Made by a program: the position numbers and the translations under genes. A stretch of 64,000 nucleotides of DNA from the NCBI GenBank assembly GCA_040384465.1, contig JAZKJF010000011.1:6133-70132 (forward strand), read 5' to 3'. This stretch comes from UBA5078 sp040384465. Lineage in GTDB: Bacteria; Pseudomonadota; Gammaproteobacteria; Pseudomonadales; Pseudohongiellaceae. Positions within the stretch are counted from its first letter, which is position 1; the number at the start of each line of letters is the position of its first letter. Positions 52,718 through 64,000 of this stretch are shown one piece after another. The notes beneath the pieces were generated by a model. That model saw only the letters and a list, made by a program, of their open reading frames with translations, had not been told where the DNA came from and did no database searches.

Positions 52718-53968
52718 ATGAACACGCACACAACACTGCTCCACTTCGTCGCACTTGGCCTGCTGAGCTTGGTGCTCAGCGCCTGTAGCGACCCGGCAGC
52801 AACCCTGCCCGCCGCCAGCACCGATGAGCACATCGAAACCGCTGACGAGGAACGCGGCCCCAACAACGGCCGTCTACTCCATGACGAGAGTTTCCAGCTG
52901 GAGCTGGCCATCTTCGAAACCGGCGTGCCACCGGAATACCGAGCCTGGGCCAGCAGTGATGGCAACCCCATCGATCCCACTGCCGTCGATTTGCAAGTTC
53001 GGCTGACGCGCTTGGGCGCCGAGGACAACATCACTTTCACCCCGCAGGGCGAGTTCCTGCGCGGTGACAGCGAAATCTACGAACCGCATTCATTCAGCGT
53101 CAGCGTGACCGCCCGCTACAACGGCCAGACCCACGAATGGCAGTACGACAGCTTCGAAGGCCGCACCCGGATCGAGCCTGCGGTACGCGACGCGCTCGGC
53201 ATCGTCACCACCGTGGCTGGTCCTGCCATCATTGAAGAGAGCATTCCTGTGTATGGCCAGATCACCGCCAACACCGAGCGTGTCGGCCATGTCAGTGCGC
53301 GCTTCGAGGGACGCATCGAATCGGTATCCGGCGCCATCGGGCAGCTTGTCACCGCCGGTGATCGGCTCGCGCAGATAGAGAGCAACCAGAGCCTCACGCC
53401 CTACACCATCACCGCGCCCATCAGCGGCGTCATCACCGAGCGCCATGCCGGGCCAGGTGAGCAGACTGCGGGGCGTGAGCTGTTCACGATCACGGACACC
53501 TCGACAGTGTGGGTGGACCTCGCCGTGTTCCCTACCGACTTCGCCCGCATCAGCGTTGGCGCCCCAGTGCAGATCCGCACAGCACACGCAGAAGAGCCGC
53601 TGGCGGGCACCATCGCCATGTTCCTGCCAGCGACTGGCCCGAATCAAGCGGTGACGGCACGCGTGGTACTGGACAACCCGGACGGGCGTCTGCTCTCCGG
53701 CACGTGGGTCAGCGCGCAGATCAAGGTCGCCGAGTATGAAGTGCCTTTGGCGGTGCGCCGGGAAGCGCTGCAACCCTTCCGCGATTTCACCGTGGTCTTT
53801 GCACAGATCGGTGATGAATACGAGGTGCGCATGTTGGGACTTGGCCGTCAGTCTGCCGAGTGGGTCGAAGTACTGGATGGCCTGAATCCAGGCACCGTCT
53901 ACGTCACCGAAAACAGCTACATCCTCAAGGCCGACATTGAAAAAGCCGGCGCGGCTCACGACCACTAA
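52718..53968 (+). CDS. czcB: CzcB-like membrane fusion lipoprotein
   Basis: 416 residues. Lipoprotein signal with lipobox LSAC (residues about 18-25), then an N-terminal CzcB extension (EERGPNNGRLLHDESFQLELAIFETGVPPEYRAW), paired lipoyl halves (VSARFEGRIESVSGAIGQLVTAGDRLAQIES; YTITAPISGVITERHAGPGEQ) and a beta-barrel domain. Start at 52718 with GAGG 7 bases upstream. Links the inner-membrane pump CzcA to the outer-membrane channel. Confidence 0.9.
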   Translation: MNTHTTLLHFVALGLLSLVLSACSDPAATLPAASTDEHIETADEERGPNNGRLLHDESFQLELAIFETGVPPEYRAWASSDGNPIDPTAVDLQVRLTRLGAEDNITFTPQGEFLRGDSEIYEPHSFSVSVTARYNGQTHEWQYDSFEGRTRIEPAVRDALGIVTTVAGPAIIEESIPVYGQITANTERVGHVSARFEGRIESVSGAIGQLVTAGDRLAQIESNQSLTPYTITAPISGVITERHAGPGEQTAGRELFTITDTSTVWVDLAVFPTDFARISVGAPVQIRTAHAEEPLAGTIAMFLPATGPNQAVTARVVLDNPDGRLLSGTWVSAQIKVAEYEVPLAVRREALQPFRDFTVVFAQIGDEYEVRMLGLGRQSAEWVEVLDGLNPGTVYVTENSYILKADIEKAGAAHDH

Positions 53969-53996
53969 GCTCTTTGTCACTGGATCAGGAACTATC

Positions 53997-57107
<3,111 letters not shown>

Positions 57108-57110
57108 CTT

Positions 57111-57177
57111 TGTAGGAGCCTGCCCTGCAGGCGACCTGCCCAAGTCAACCCGGTCGCCTGCAGGGCAGGCTCCTACA
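57111..57177. repeat. REP pair with perfect 26-bp arms
   Basis: Arms at 57111-57136 (head TGTAGGAGCCTGCC) and 57152-57177, exact inverted repeats around a 15-base spacer. Nearly identical arms recur at 59558-59626. It separates czcA from chrB and can form a strong transcript-end hairpin. Confidence 0.92.
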
Positions 57178-57191
57178 AGGATCGAGGCTAA

Positions 57192-57229
57192 CTGTAGAGA
57201 AAAGTACAAATTCGTATTAATCTCTACAG
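57192..57229. promoter_or_regulatory. Inverted repeat over the chrB promoter
   Basis: CTGTAGAGA (57192-57200) and its exact complement TCTCTACAG (57221-57229), ending two bases before the chrB ATG. A TATTAA at 57215-57220 could be a -10 element, which would place transcription start close to the ATG. ChrB proteins act as chromate-responsive repressors, so this is a likely ChrB operator. Confidence 0.6.
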
Positions 57230-57231
57230 CC

Positions 57232-58179
57232 ATGCACTCACTCATCCTCATTCTTTCTTTACCCACCGACAACGCCACAATCCGCATGCGTGCCTGGCGC
57301 GCACTGAAAGCGGCTGGTGCCGTGGTGCTGCGGGACGGAGTGTATCTCCTGCCAGAGCGTGGCCCGTGCCGTGAAACACTGGAGACCATCGCCAACGACG
57401 TCGTGAGTGGTGGAGGTAAAGCACAAGTGTTGCGGGTGGAAAACCCCGCCGATGACAGTTTTACTGCGCTCTTCGATCGCACTGCTGAATTCAGCACTCT
57501 GCTCGCCGAAGTCACGGCTTTGCGCAGGACTCTGACGGCGCGGACTGCCACCGAAAGTGTCCGGCAATTGCGCAAGCTACGCAAAAGCGCCAGCAGCCTT
57601 GGGGATATCGACTTCTTCCCGGGTGAAGCGCAACAGCAAGTGCAGCGAGCGCTTGCAGAGTTGGAGACGATGATCAATGCACTCGTCTCCCCGGGAGAAC
57701 CACACCCCAGCGAAGGCGCCATTGCAACGCTGAGCATCGCTGATTATCAGGGTCGCCGTTGGGCAACCCGTCGCCGTCCGTGGGTAGATCGACTTGCCAG
57801 CGCCTGGCTGATCCGGCGCTTCATCGATCCTCAGGCACAATTTCTCTGGCTGAACTCGCCTGCCGACTGTCCACCGGACGCTTTGGGGTTTGATTTCGAT
57901 GGCGCGACGTTCACCCACGTGGGGGCTTTGGTCAGCTTCGAGGTGCTGCTGCGCAGTTTCGCGCTCGACACTCCCTCCCTCAAGCGCCTGGCCACACTGG
58001 TGCATTACCTGGATGTCGGGGGAGTGTCGCCTGCGGAAGCCGGTGGCGTAGAAAGCGTGCTCTCCGGCCTGCGCAACTCCATTCAGAACGACGATCAACT
58101 GCTGGACGCAGCTGCCACTATCTTCGACGCCTTGCTCACCCACTTCGCCAGTGATGAATCCGCACATGACTCAGCCTGA
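57232..58179 (+). CDS. chrB: Chromate resistance regulator ChrB
   Basis: 315 residues. The N-terminal part (LILILSLPTDNATIRMRAWRALKAAGAVVLRDGVYLLPE) and the C-terminal part (RRPWVDRLASAWLIRRFIDPQAQFLWL...GFDFDGATFTHVGALVSFEVLL) are the two ChrB domains. ChrB senses chromate and controls chrA. No Shine-Dalgarno sequence precedes the ATG, and an inverted repeat covers the promoter, so a leaderless, self-repressed transcript is possible. It lies directly upstream of chrA and downstream of the czc operon. Confidence 0.9.
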   Translation: MHSLILILSLPTDNATIRMRAWRALKAAGAVVLRDGVYLLPERGPCRETLETIANDVVSGGGKAQVLRVENPADDSFTALFDRTAEFSTLLAEVTALRRTLTARTATESVRQLRKLRKSASSLGDIDFFPGEAQQQVQRALAELETMINALVSPGEPHPSEGAIATLSIADYQGRRWATRRRPWVDRLASAWLIRRFIDPQAQFLWLNSPADCPPDALGFDFDGATFTHVGALVSFEVLLRSFALDTPSLKRLATLVHYLDVGGVSPAEAGGVESVLSGLRNSIQNDDQLLDAAATIFDALLTHFASDESAHDSA

Positions 58180-58198
58180 CCTGCCCAGCGGAGCCGCC

Positions 58199-59557
58199 AT
58201 GCCCGACGCACAAGACAAACCCTTGCCTGTCTCCTTCGCCGAGGCCTTCCGCCTCTGGCTGAAACTCGGCTTTCTCGGCTTCGGCGGTCCCGCTGCCCAG
58301 ATCGCGCTGATGCACCGGGAGCTGGTGGAGCAGCGACGCTGGATCAGCGAGCGGCGCTTCCTGCACGCGCTCAACTACTGCATGCTGCTGCCCGGCCCGG
58401 AAGCCCAGCAGCTCGCTACTTACATGGGCTGGCTGATGCACCGCACCTGGGGTGGCATCGTGGCGGGCACGCTGTTCTTCCTGCCCGGGCTGGTGTTCCT
58501 GATTCTGCTGTCGTGGATCTACATTGCCTTCGGTGACGTGCCACTGGTGGCCGGATTGTTCTACGGCATCAAGCCTGCCGTTACCGCCGTGGTGGTACAT
58601 GCAGTGCATCGCATCGGTTCGCGGGTGCTCAAGAACGGGTTCATGTGGGCGATTGCTGCAGCGGCTTTCGTCGCCATCTTCGGCATGAATGTGCCCTTCC
58701 CGTTCATCGTGATCAGTGCAGCGCTGCTCGGTTTTCTGGGCGGCCGCTATCTGCCGGAGAAGTTTCAGCTCGGGGGTGGTGGCCACAGGGGTAGCAAAGA
58801 GAGCAAAGGCGACAAATCCTGGGGGTCGGCCCTCATCGACGACGACACGCCAACTCCCACTCATGCAGTGTTCCGCTGGCCGCGCCTCGCCCGAGTGCTG
58901 GCAGCCGGTGCGCTGCTGTGGGCGGTACCGATGGGCGTGCTGCTGACAGTGTTTGGCTGGGACCACACGCTGACGCAAATGGGCTGGTTCTTCACCAAGG
59001 CTGCACTGCTGACTTTCGGCGGCGCCTATGCCGTGCTGCCCTATCTGTATCAGGGTGTGATCGGCAATTATGGCTGGTTGACACCTACGCAGATGATCGA
59101 TGGCCTGGCGCTGGGCGAAGCGAATCCCGGTCCGCTCATCATGGTGGTGGCCTTCATCGGCTTCGTGGGTGGCTATGTGCAGGCGCTGTTCGGGTCGGAG
59201 CTGCAGTTCGCGGCGGGAGCGCTGGCGGCAGTGCTGGTGACGTGGTTTACGTTCCTGCCGTCCTTCATTTTCATTCTGGCAGGGGGGCCGTTTGTCGAGT
59301 CGACCCATGGCAATCTGAAATTCACCGCGCCACTGACGGCCATCACGGCAGCCGTGGTGGGGGTGATCCTCAATCTGGCGGTGTTCTTCGCGTACCACGT
59401 GCTATGGCCGACGGGGTTGGAGGGTGCGTTCGAATGGCCAGCAGCGCTGCTCGCCATCGCGGCGGCAATCGCTTTGCTGAAGTTCAAACGTAACGTGATG
59501 CAGGTGATTGCCGTGAGTGCGGTCGCAGGATTACTGCTGCAAACGTTCGTGCTCTGA
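58199..59557 (+). CDS. chrA: Chromate transporter ChrA
   Basis: About 452 residues from ATG 58199 (GGAG 5 bases upstream); in-frame ATGs at 58154 and 58166 would overlap chrB and lack a ribosome site. Long-chain ChrA with two homologous halves, each with the motif FxxWLKLGFLGFGGPAAQIALMHRE or FTKAALLTFGGAYAVLPYL, and PGPEAQQLATYMGW in the first half and EANPGPLIMVVAFIG in the second. Exports chromate across the inner membrane. Forms an operon with chrB. Its stop is directly followed by a REP hairpin. Confidence 0.93.
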   Translation: MPDAQDKPLPVSFAEAFRLWLKLGFLGFGGPAAQIALMHRELVEQRRWISERRFLHALNYCMLLPGPEAQQLATYMGWLMHRTWGGIVAGTLFFLPGLVFLILLSWIYIAFGDVPLVAGLFYGIKPAVTAVVVHAVHRIGSRVLKNGFMWAIAAAAFVAIFGMNVPFPFIVISAALLGFLGGRYLPEKFQLGGGGHRGSKESKGDKSWGSALIDDDTPTPTHAVFRWPRLARVLAAGALLWAVPMGVLLTVFGWDHTLTQMGWFFTKAALLTFGGAYAVLPYLYQGVIGNYGWLTPTQMIDGLALGEANPGPLIMVVAFIGFVGGYVQALFGSELQFAAGALAAVLVTWFTFLPSFIFILAGGPFVESTHGNLKFTAPLTAITAAVVGVILNLAVFFAYHVLWPTGLEGAFEWPAALLAIAAAIALLKFKRNVMQVIAVSAVAGLLLQTFVL

Positions 59558-59626
59558 TTGTAGGAGCCTGCCCTGCAGGCGACCGGCGTGTGCAAGACCG
59601 GTCGCCTGCAGGGCAGGCTCCTACAA
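59558..59626. repeat. REP pair with perfect 29-bp arms
   Basis: Arms 59558-59586 and 59598-59626 are exact inverted repeats around 11 bases; 26 bases of each arm equal those at 57111-57177. It fills the whole gap between the convergent chrA and TonB receptor 3 genes and likely serves both as a transcript end. Confidence 0.92.
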
Positions 59627-59627
59627 G

Positions 59628-61934
59628 TCAGAACTGATACTTCACCGTCGCGCCCAGCAGGCGCGGGGCACCGGCGATGAAAGTCGGCGCGCCGAAGATG
59701 TCGCCCACGTTGCCGGCATCGATGATGTGCTCCTTGTCCAGCGCATTGGTCACGAAGAACTGTGCGGAATAGTTGCCTGCCTCCGGCACATAGTTGACCA
59801 TCAGGTTCAGCAAGCCATAACTGCCTTGGCGCTCATCCTGAATGCGATCTGTCGCCTGCAGTTCCGGGCGGTCATTGTCATCGTCGAAGAACACTTCGGA
59901 TTTCCAGCTGTAGGTCGGCACCACCGTGAACGTGCCACTCAGCGCAGAAGCCGTGTAGGTCGCGCCAATCGAGAACGTGTTGTCAGGATTGAGACGGAAA
60001 CGGTTGCCGCCGAAGATGAGCGGTCGACCATTCGCCGTCTTGTCGAAGCGCGCCTTGTTCTGCGCCGCCGTGCCGAAGAAGCCGAGATTGTCCATGATCT
60101 GGTAGCTGGCCTGCAGCTCAAAACCCGTGGAGTCCGCATTGCCCGCATTGATGGTGGTGATGTCGCCATTGGTCTCGGAGATCACGCTCTGGAAGTTCTC
60201 GTAGTCGAAGGTGAACACCGCGCCATGCACCGTCAGACGCCCTTCCGGGTGCGTGTATTTCGCGCCCAGTTCCACGGAGTCGACCTGCTCTTCGTCCACC
60301 GGTGTGAAGATGACGCCCGTGGCTGCAGTCGAGTCAAAGTTGGCATCGATGAGATCCGGGCGACGGCCGCGTGCATAACTGGCATACACATTGAGGTCAG
60401 GATTCACGTCGTAGCGGCTGATCACGCGCCAGCTCTGTCCGTCGAAGTCGTCACTGGCATCGATGCGGGCTTTGCCAGCCGTGTTGTTGATGTTCAGACC
60501 CACGCCCAGCGGGGAATTCTTGACGATGCCGCGAATGCCGCTGACCTTGTCGTCGTTGCTCCAGCGTAGACCGGCGCTTATGGCCAGGCGGTCGGTGACC
60601 GAGTAGGTCGCATCGCCGTAAAGATCATAGGAGGTGGTCTCACCGTAGAGCGTGAACTCTTCGGACACCATGGCCAGCGGGTTGAAGGGCAGCACCGGCT
60701 TCTGGGCGGGCACATTCACCACGCCGGAATAGAAGCCCAGCGCGGCAGGCAGATAGGTATACATCGGGATGCGCGTGCGGCCATCCTCAGCAAAATAAGA
60801 CACGCCCGCGAAGGCGCTCAGACGGCTGCCATCGTCGTAGTTCAAACGCAGATCCTGACTGGCCTGCTCGCCCCGGGCATCCTCCGCGAACACCAGAATC
60901 GGCACGCCGGTGCCGTCCGGGTCGAAGACTTCCAGCGACTCAAACTCACGGTAGGCCGACGTGGAATGCAGCGAAAACTGGTCGTTCAACTGTACATCGA
61001 CGAGGAAAGTCACGCCCGCCACTTCGCGCTCAATGCCGAGATCCTTGCCACCTTCAAAACCGCCGAAGGTACTCAGTGCAGCAGGCGACCAAGGCTTCAG
61101 ATCCCCGCCTCTGGGGGCAAAGCTGCCGGATTTGAAAGCCGTGCCCGAAGGGCTGTCCTTCTGATAATTCACGATCAGGTCTGCCGTGGCATTCTCGACC
61201 ATGCGGAAATTCAGCGACCCGCGCACCGCGAACAGGTCCACGCCATTCAGAGCGTCACCACCGAAGGCATTGTCGACATAGCCATCGCGGCTCTTGTGAC
61301 GGAACGCCAGACGGCCGCTCAGGTCTTCGTCGATGAGAGAGCCATTGATGTGCCCTTCGAGCACTTCCAGGTTGTCGGTGCCCAATCCGGCGCTGACGCT
61401 GGCATCGAACTCGGGACTGGCTTTGGCCTGAATCACATTGATGGCACCGATCAGTGCCGCGCGTCCATAGAGCGTGCTCTGCGGGCCTTTCGCGACTTCC
61501 ACCCTTTCGATGTCAAACAGCTCGACCAGTGAACCGCGCGACTTGGCGATAGACACGCCGTCCTGATACACGGAGACACGCGGCTCGACATTGGCCGCGC
61601 CGTTATCGGACGTGATGCCACGGATGACGAAGCTGGGGTTGTTGGGGCTCTGCTCCTGCACTTGCAGACCGGGCACGAAGGCCGCGAGTTCATCGAACTG
61701 CTGAATGCCGAGCCGCTCCATGGTGGCGCCATCGAAGGCCGAGAGGCTCATCGGCACGTCGCTGATGGCCTGCTCACGCAGTTGGGCGGTGACGACGATC
61801 TCTTCGATGGCCACGTTCTCGGCCTGCGTCTGCTGAGCGCTGGCAGGCAGGCACAGGGCGCTGCCGAGGAACAGGGCAGCGACGCCGAGGAGGGGGTGAT
61901 GAGGTCGGTCGGCACGCGGGGGGGTGATGGCCAT
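59628..61934 (-). CDS. TonB-dependent outer membrane receptor 3
   Basis: 768 residues. Signal peptide (LFLGSALCLPASAQ), TonB box region IEEIVVTAQLREQ, plug (SDVPMSLSAFDGATMERLGIQQFDELAAFVPGLQVQ...FVIRGITSDNGAANVEPRVSVYQDGV...VEVAKGPQSTLYGRAALIGAINVI), and a barrel ending LGATVKYQF. This is the common sphingomonad/marine-gammaproteobacterial type, unlike receptors 1 and 2. ATG at 61934 chosen; TTG at 61940 is possible. No ligand-specific neighbour; the PepSY gene further on suggests iron but is 770 bases away and not in the same operon. Confidence 0.92.
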   Translation of the reverse strand: MAITPPRADRPHHPLLGVAALFLGSALCLPASAQQTQAENVAIEEIVVTAQLREQAISDVPMSLSAFDGATMERLGIQQFDELAAFVPGLQVQEQSPNNPSFVIRGITSDNGAANVEPRVSVYQDGVSIAKSRGSLVELFDIERVEVAKGPQSTLYGRAALIGAINVIQAKASPEFDASVSAGLGTDNLEVLEGHINGSLIDEDLSGRLAFRHKSRDGYVDNAFGGDALNGVDLFAVRGSLNFRMVENATADLIVNYQKDSPSGTAFKSGSFAPRGGDLKPWSPAALSTFGGFEGGKDLGIEREVAGVTFLVDVQLNDQFSLHSTSAYREFESLEVFDPDGTGVPILVFAEDARGEQASQDLRLNYDDGSRLSAFAGVSYFAEDGRTRIPMYTYLPAALGFYSGVVNVPAQKPVLPFNPLAMVSEEFTLYGETTSYDLYGDATYSVTDRLAISAGLRWSNDDKVSGIRGIVKNSPLGVGLNINNTAGKARIDASDDFDGQSWRVISRYDVNPDLNVYASYARGRRPDLIDANFDSTAATGVIFTPVDEEQVDSVELGAKYTHPEGRLTVHGAVFTFDYENFQSVISETNGDITTINAGNADSTGFELQASYQIMDNLGFFGTAAQNKARFDKTANGRPLIFGGNRFRLNPDNTFSIGATYTASALSGTFTVVPTYSWKSEVFFDDDNDRPELQATDRIQDERQGSYGLLNLMVNYVPEAGNYSAQFFVTNALDKEHIIDAGNVGDIFGAPTFIAGAPRLLGATVKYQF

Positions 61935-62151
61935 GATCAATTGCTTCCTTATTGTTTGATGGCGGGCGGAGTTGCACTTGGGGGCAGATTATCAGCGGGG
62001 GTGTGTGACAGGGTCAACCTCAGTTCCGATGACCTCCCTGTGCAGCTCGTTCAACGCTCGCTTGGAAAGCTACTTCCCCAGCCAGCGGCGAATGCTGACT
62101 CATCTGCTAGACTCCAAGCATCGAAGCAAAGTTCATGTGCAAGGAGGCAAC

Positions 62152-62391
62152 ATGAGCCCAACCATTTTCAGGGAAAGAGGTTACCGCTTCTTTTTCTTTT
62201 CGCGAGAAGAAGCACGCATGCATGTACACGTCTTTTCCGCGAAAGGAGAGGCCAAGTTCTGGCTTGAACCCCAAATTGAAATGGTCAAGAATAAAGGACA
62301 TAACCTGCTGCAGCTGCACGAAATTGCGACACTGATTGAGGAACACCACCATGAGCTTGTCAACGCCTGGAAACACCACTTCGGATGTTAA
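62152..62391 (+). CDS. DUF4160 protein
   Basis: 79 residues behind a perfect AAGGAGG. The family pattern is complete: MSPTIFRERGYRFFFFSREEARMHVHVFSAKGEAKFWLEPQIEM...LLQLHEIATLIEEHHHELVNAWKHHFG. DUF4160 genes are usually paired with DUF2442 genes, as here, where the next gene starts inside its last 41 bases. This pairing has been suggested to be toxin-antitoxin-like, without proof known to me. Confidence 0.88.
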   Translation: MSPTIFRERGYRFFFFSREEARMHVHVFSAKGEAKFWLEPQIEMVKNKGHNLLQLHEIATLIEEHHHELVNAWKHHFGC

Positions 62392-62611
62392 GGTGACCAA
62401 CATTTCCAACCTCGGCTTGCGGTTGCAGTGTCGCACGAAGGAAATGTTCCTCTCGTACGAGCAATTTCCATGGTTCATTAATCAACCCGTCAAGGCGATA
62501 TTGAACGTCGAGGAGGTATCCCCCAGCCATTTCTACTGGCCGGATATCGACATTGATCTTACCGAGGAAATAATCGATCACCCTGAGCGGTTTCCGCTAC
62601 TGGCGATCTGA
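62351..62611 (+). CDS. DUF2442 protein
   Basis: 86 residues. The DUF2442 pattern is visible: VKVTNISNLGLRLQCRTKEMFLSYEQFPWFINQPVKAILNVEEVSPSHFYWPDIDIDLTEEIIDHPERFPL. Start at ATG 62351 with GAGGA about 9 bases upstream, overlapping the DUF4160 gene by 41 bases in another frame. The pair is expected to be translated together. Function unknown. Confidence 0.88.
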   Translation: MSLSTPGNTTSDVKVTNISNLGLRLQCRTKEMFLSYEQFPWFINQPVKAILNVEEVSPSHFYWPDIDIDLTEEIIDHPERFPLLAI

Positions 62612-62633
62612 ATTCTATTCGGCCTCCACAGTC

Positions 62634-62657
62634 TGTGGGAGCTTGCCTGCAGGCGAT
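62634..62657. repeat. Single REP unit
   Basis: TGTGGGAGCTTGCCTGCAGG followed by CGAT. A one-sided copy of the REP family between the DUF2442 gene and the convergent PepSY gene; no inverted partner nearby. Confidence 0.7.
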
Positions 62658-62702
62658 TGACTCTCGCGTTGCCTCAATTCATGTCGGTGCTAAGAAGAAA
62701 CA

Positions 62703-63878
62703 TCAGGCGTTGACGCTGGCGGGCTCGGTGTCGCGGGCTTTGCGCAGGCGGGCTAGCCAGCGGGTGAAGCGGCGCCAGGCGAGGGCGAGACCGGTCCAGA
62801 CCATGATGACGCCGGCGAAGGAGACGAAGCCAGCGACGGTTTGGCCGGGGATGCCGAGGGCTTCGCCGGTGTGGAGGAAACGCACCCATGAGCGGGCCTG
62901 TCGACCGGTGCTCTGGCTGTTGAAGGGCAGCCATCGGACGACTTCGCCGGTGTAGGCGTTGAGGATAAGGTTGTGGCGGTGCTGGGGCTGACCGCCATTG
63001 CCTTCGTCAATCGCGACGGTCACGACGGCGGATTCGGCTTGCGGCAGGTTCAGCGTCAGGGTTTTCCAGTCCGGGCTTTGCAACGCGGCGACCTGCAGCA
63101 ACTCATCAAGTGGTAGAGGGGCTGCGTTGGCAGGCACGGGAATATCGGCACCGGCATCACTGCCCGGAGCAGGAACACCGCGCTGCGGAGGCTCTTCTCC
63201 GGCCAGTTGATAGATCAGGTTATTCGCCCAGGGATAGTAGAAAACGGTGGCCGTTGCGACCACGACAGCCAACGGAATCGCGGCCCAAAAACCAAACACA
63301 TGGTGCCAGTTGAAATCTCGCGCCTGACCGGATTTAGCGTTGGGGTGAAACCACAGCCGCAATCGCATCGTGCTCCAGCGGTACACCGCAGGCAGCCAGA
63401 GATAGACACCGCTCAACACGAGAAACAGGAACATGAGGTTGCTCGTTCCCGTGATGAGACGAGCGTTGTCACGACCTTCACCACTGACATTGAACCAGCG
63501 ATGCCAGCCCGTCACCGCAGAAAAGAAGCCATCCAGTTCACTACTATGCGGTGCATATTGCGCGCCGGTATAAGGATTCACATACCGCACTTCCCGACCC
63601 GCACGCAGAATCGCAGGCGCGGCCGCAGCACTACCAACAGTGATGCCCTGCGTCTCAAAACCAGCACCCTCCAGCAACGCCTCACTACTCAGCCTGACCT
63701 GCCCCGCCTCCGGCTCACTGAAATAATGCTGCCGATCTTCCCAAGCCAGTATCTGCCGCTCATAAGTCAGGATGACCCCAGTCACCGACATCATCAACAC
63801 GATCAAGCCAGCGACTACGCCACAAATCAAATGAAGCCAGAAAACCGTTTTTCTAAACATGAGCATGAACGACCGCAT
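62703..63878 (-). CDS. PepSY-associated membrane protein, likely Fur-regulated
   Basis: 391 residues, four membrane helices. N-terminal FWLHLICGVVAGLIVLMMSVTGVILTYE is the family mark; conserved His residues in WHRWFNV and NWHHVFGFWAAIPLAVVVATATVFYY could bind heme; PepSY-like soluble parts lie between, and LHTGEALGIPGQTVAGFVSFAGVIMVWTGLALAW closes it. Such proteins act in iron assimilation, some as ferric-siderophore reductases. Start at 63878 preferred, since a TTG start at 63896 would lie inside a Fur-box-like sequence; ATGs at 63866 and 63860 are also possible. Confidence 0.85.
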   Translation of the reverse strand: MRSFMLMFRKTVFWLHLICGVVAGLIVLMMSVTGVILTYERQILAWEDRQHYFSEPEAGQVRLSSEALLEGAGFETQGITVGSAAAAPAILRAGREVRYVNPYTGAQYAPHSSELDGFFSAVTGWHRWFNVSGEGRDNARLITGTSNLMFLFLVLSGVYLWLPAVYRWSTMRLRLWFHPNAKSGQARDFNWHHVFGFWAAIPLAVVVATATVFYYPWANNLIYQLAGEEPPQRGVPAPGSDAGADIPVPANAAPLPLDELLQVAALQSPDWKTLTLNLPQAESAVVTVAIDEGNGGQPQHRHNLILNAYTGEVVRWLPFNSQSTGRQARSWVRFLHTGEALGIPGQTVAGFVSFAGVIMVWTGLALAWRRFTRWLARLRKARDTEPASVNA

Positions 63879-63891
63879 GTAGGATTTTGCC

Positions 63892-63910
63892 GTCAATGCT
63901 AATCATTCTC
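63892..63910 (-). promoter_or_regulatory. Fur-box-like site upstream of PepSY gene
   Basis: Minus-strand GAGAATGATTAGCATTGAC agrees with the 19-base Fur consensus at 14 positions, located 14 bases before the chosen start. Supports iron-repressed expression. Confidence 0.65.
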
Positions 63911-64000
63911 AATAAGTTTTGCAATAACGCCAGAGTGCAGTGCCTCAGGAGCGGGGTGTCGGGGTGGACAGTGGTGACCGTGTGCCGCCATGGATGGCGG

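Noticed and set aside
59517..60569. 350-codon plus-strand open frame from chrA end into receptor 3
   Set aside because: It translates the REP palindrome and the antisense of a clear TonB receptor.
63911..64000. Right-hand end considered for another gene
   Set aside because: No start with ribosome site or recognisable translation in the 90 bases.

Overview
The window looks like chromosome from a GC-rich gammaproteobacterium. The reasons are the family set (UPF0149/YgfB, YaeQ, DUF2058, YfbR, DUF1415, biosynthetic SpeA, three TonB-dependent receptors) and a family of Pseudomonas-style REP palindromes with TGTRGGAGC heads between many genes. I cannot name the genus. No rRNA, tRNA, CRISPR array, intact insertion sequence or prophage was seen. 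All gene calls come from reading translations and motifs; no database was searched.

Layout. 1-6255: a small fatty-acyl biosynthesis locus. On the minus strand are a fatty acyl-AMP ligase, an acyl carrier protein, an LpxL-like acyltransferase and an HlyD-type export adaptor that runs off the left edge, all overlapping. Divergent from them is a ferritin-like diiron enzyme. This is the best candidate for an undescribed system here. 6305-12047: LysR/DoxX pair, then a kdpD-like/kdpE/kup operon in which the Kdp-type sensor is short and sits with the Kup transporter. 12091-18420: putrescine genes speB-speA, a secreted amidase, UPF0149 and CvfB-like genes, separated by REP palindromes, two of which contain the stop codons of speA and speB. 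18451-30046: two related TonB-dependent receptors, a secreted FAH-family enzyme, a TPR/TonB-C periplasmic protein, efflux and housekeeping genes, and a 205-bp MITE-like element. 30047-41386: signal transduction (response regulator, kinase, an apparent pseudokinase, a large hybrid kinase) around ppc, yfbR and a transporter.

41455-50730: DUF1415, DEAD-box helicase, YqaA, an XRE regulator divergent from an AbgT transporter with paired operators between them, a redoxin-cytochrome c-copper monooxygenase-like fusion, a thiolase, a secreted protein of unknown function and a VOC protein. 50873-59626: a metal-resistance block, with a His-rich periplasmic protein, czcCBA-type RND efflux and chrBA chromate resistance, bounded by two near-perfect REP hairpins. 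59628-64000: a third TonB receptor, a DUF4160/DUF2442 overlapping pair, and a PepSY membrane protein preceded by a Fur-box-like sequence.

Start codons were moved from the longest open frame where a Shine-Dalgarno sequence, signal peptide or overlap pointed elsewhere; these choices are stated per gene. No gene-free stretch exceeds 300 bases.
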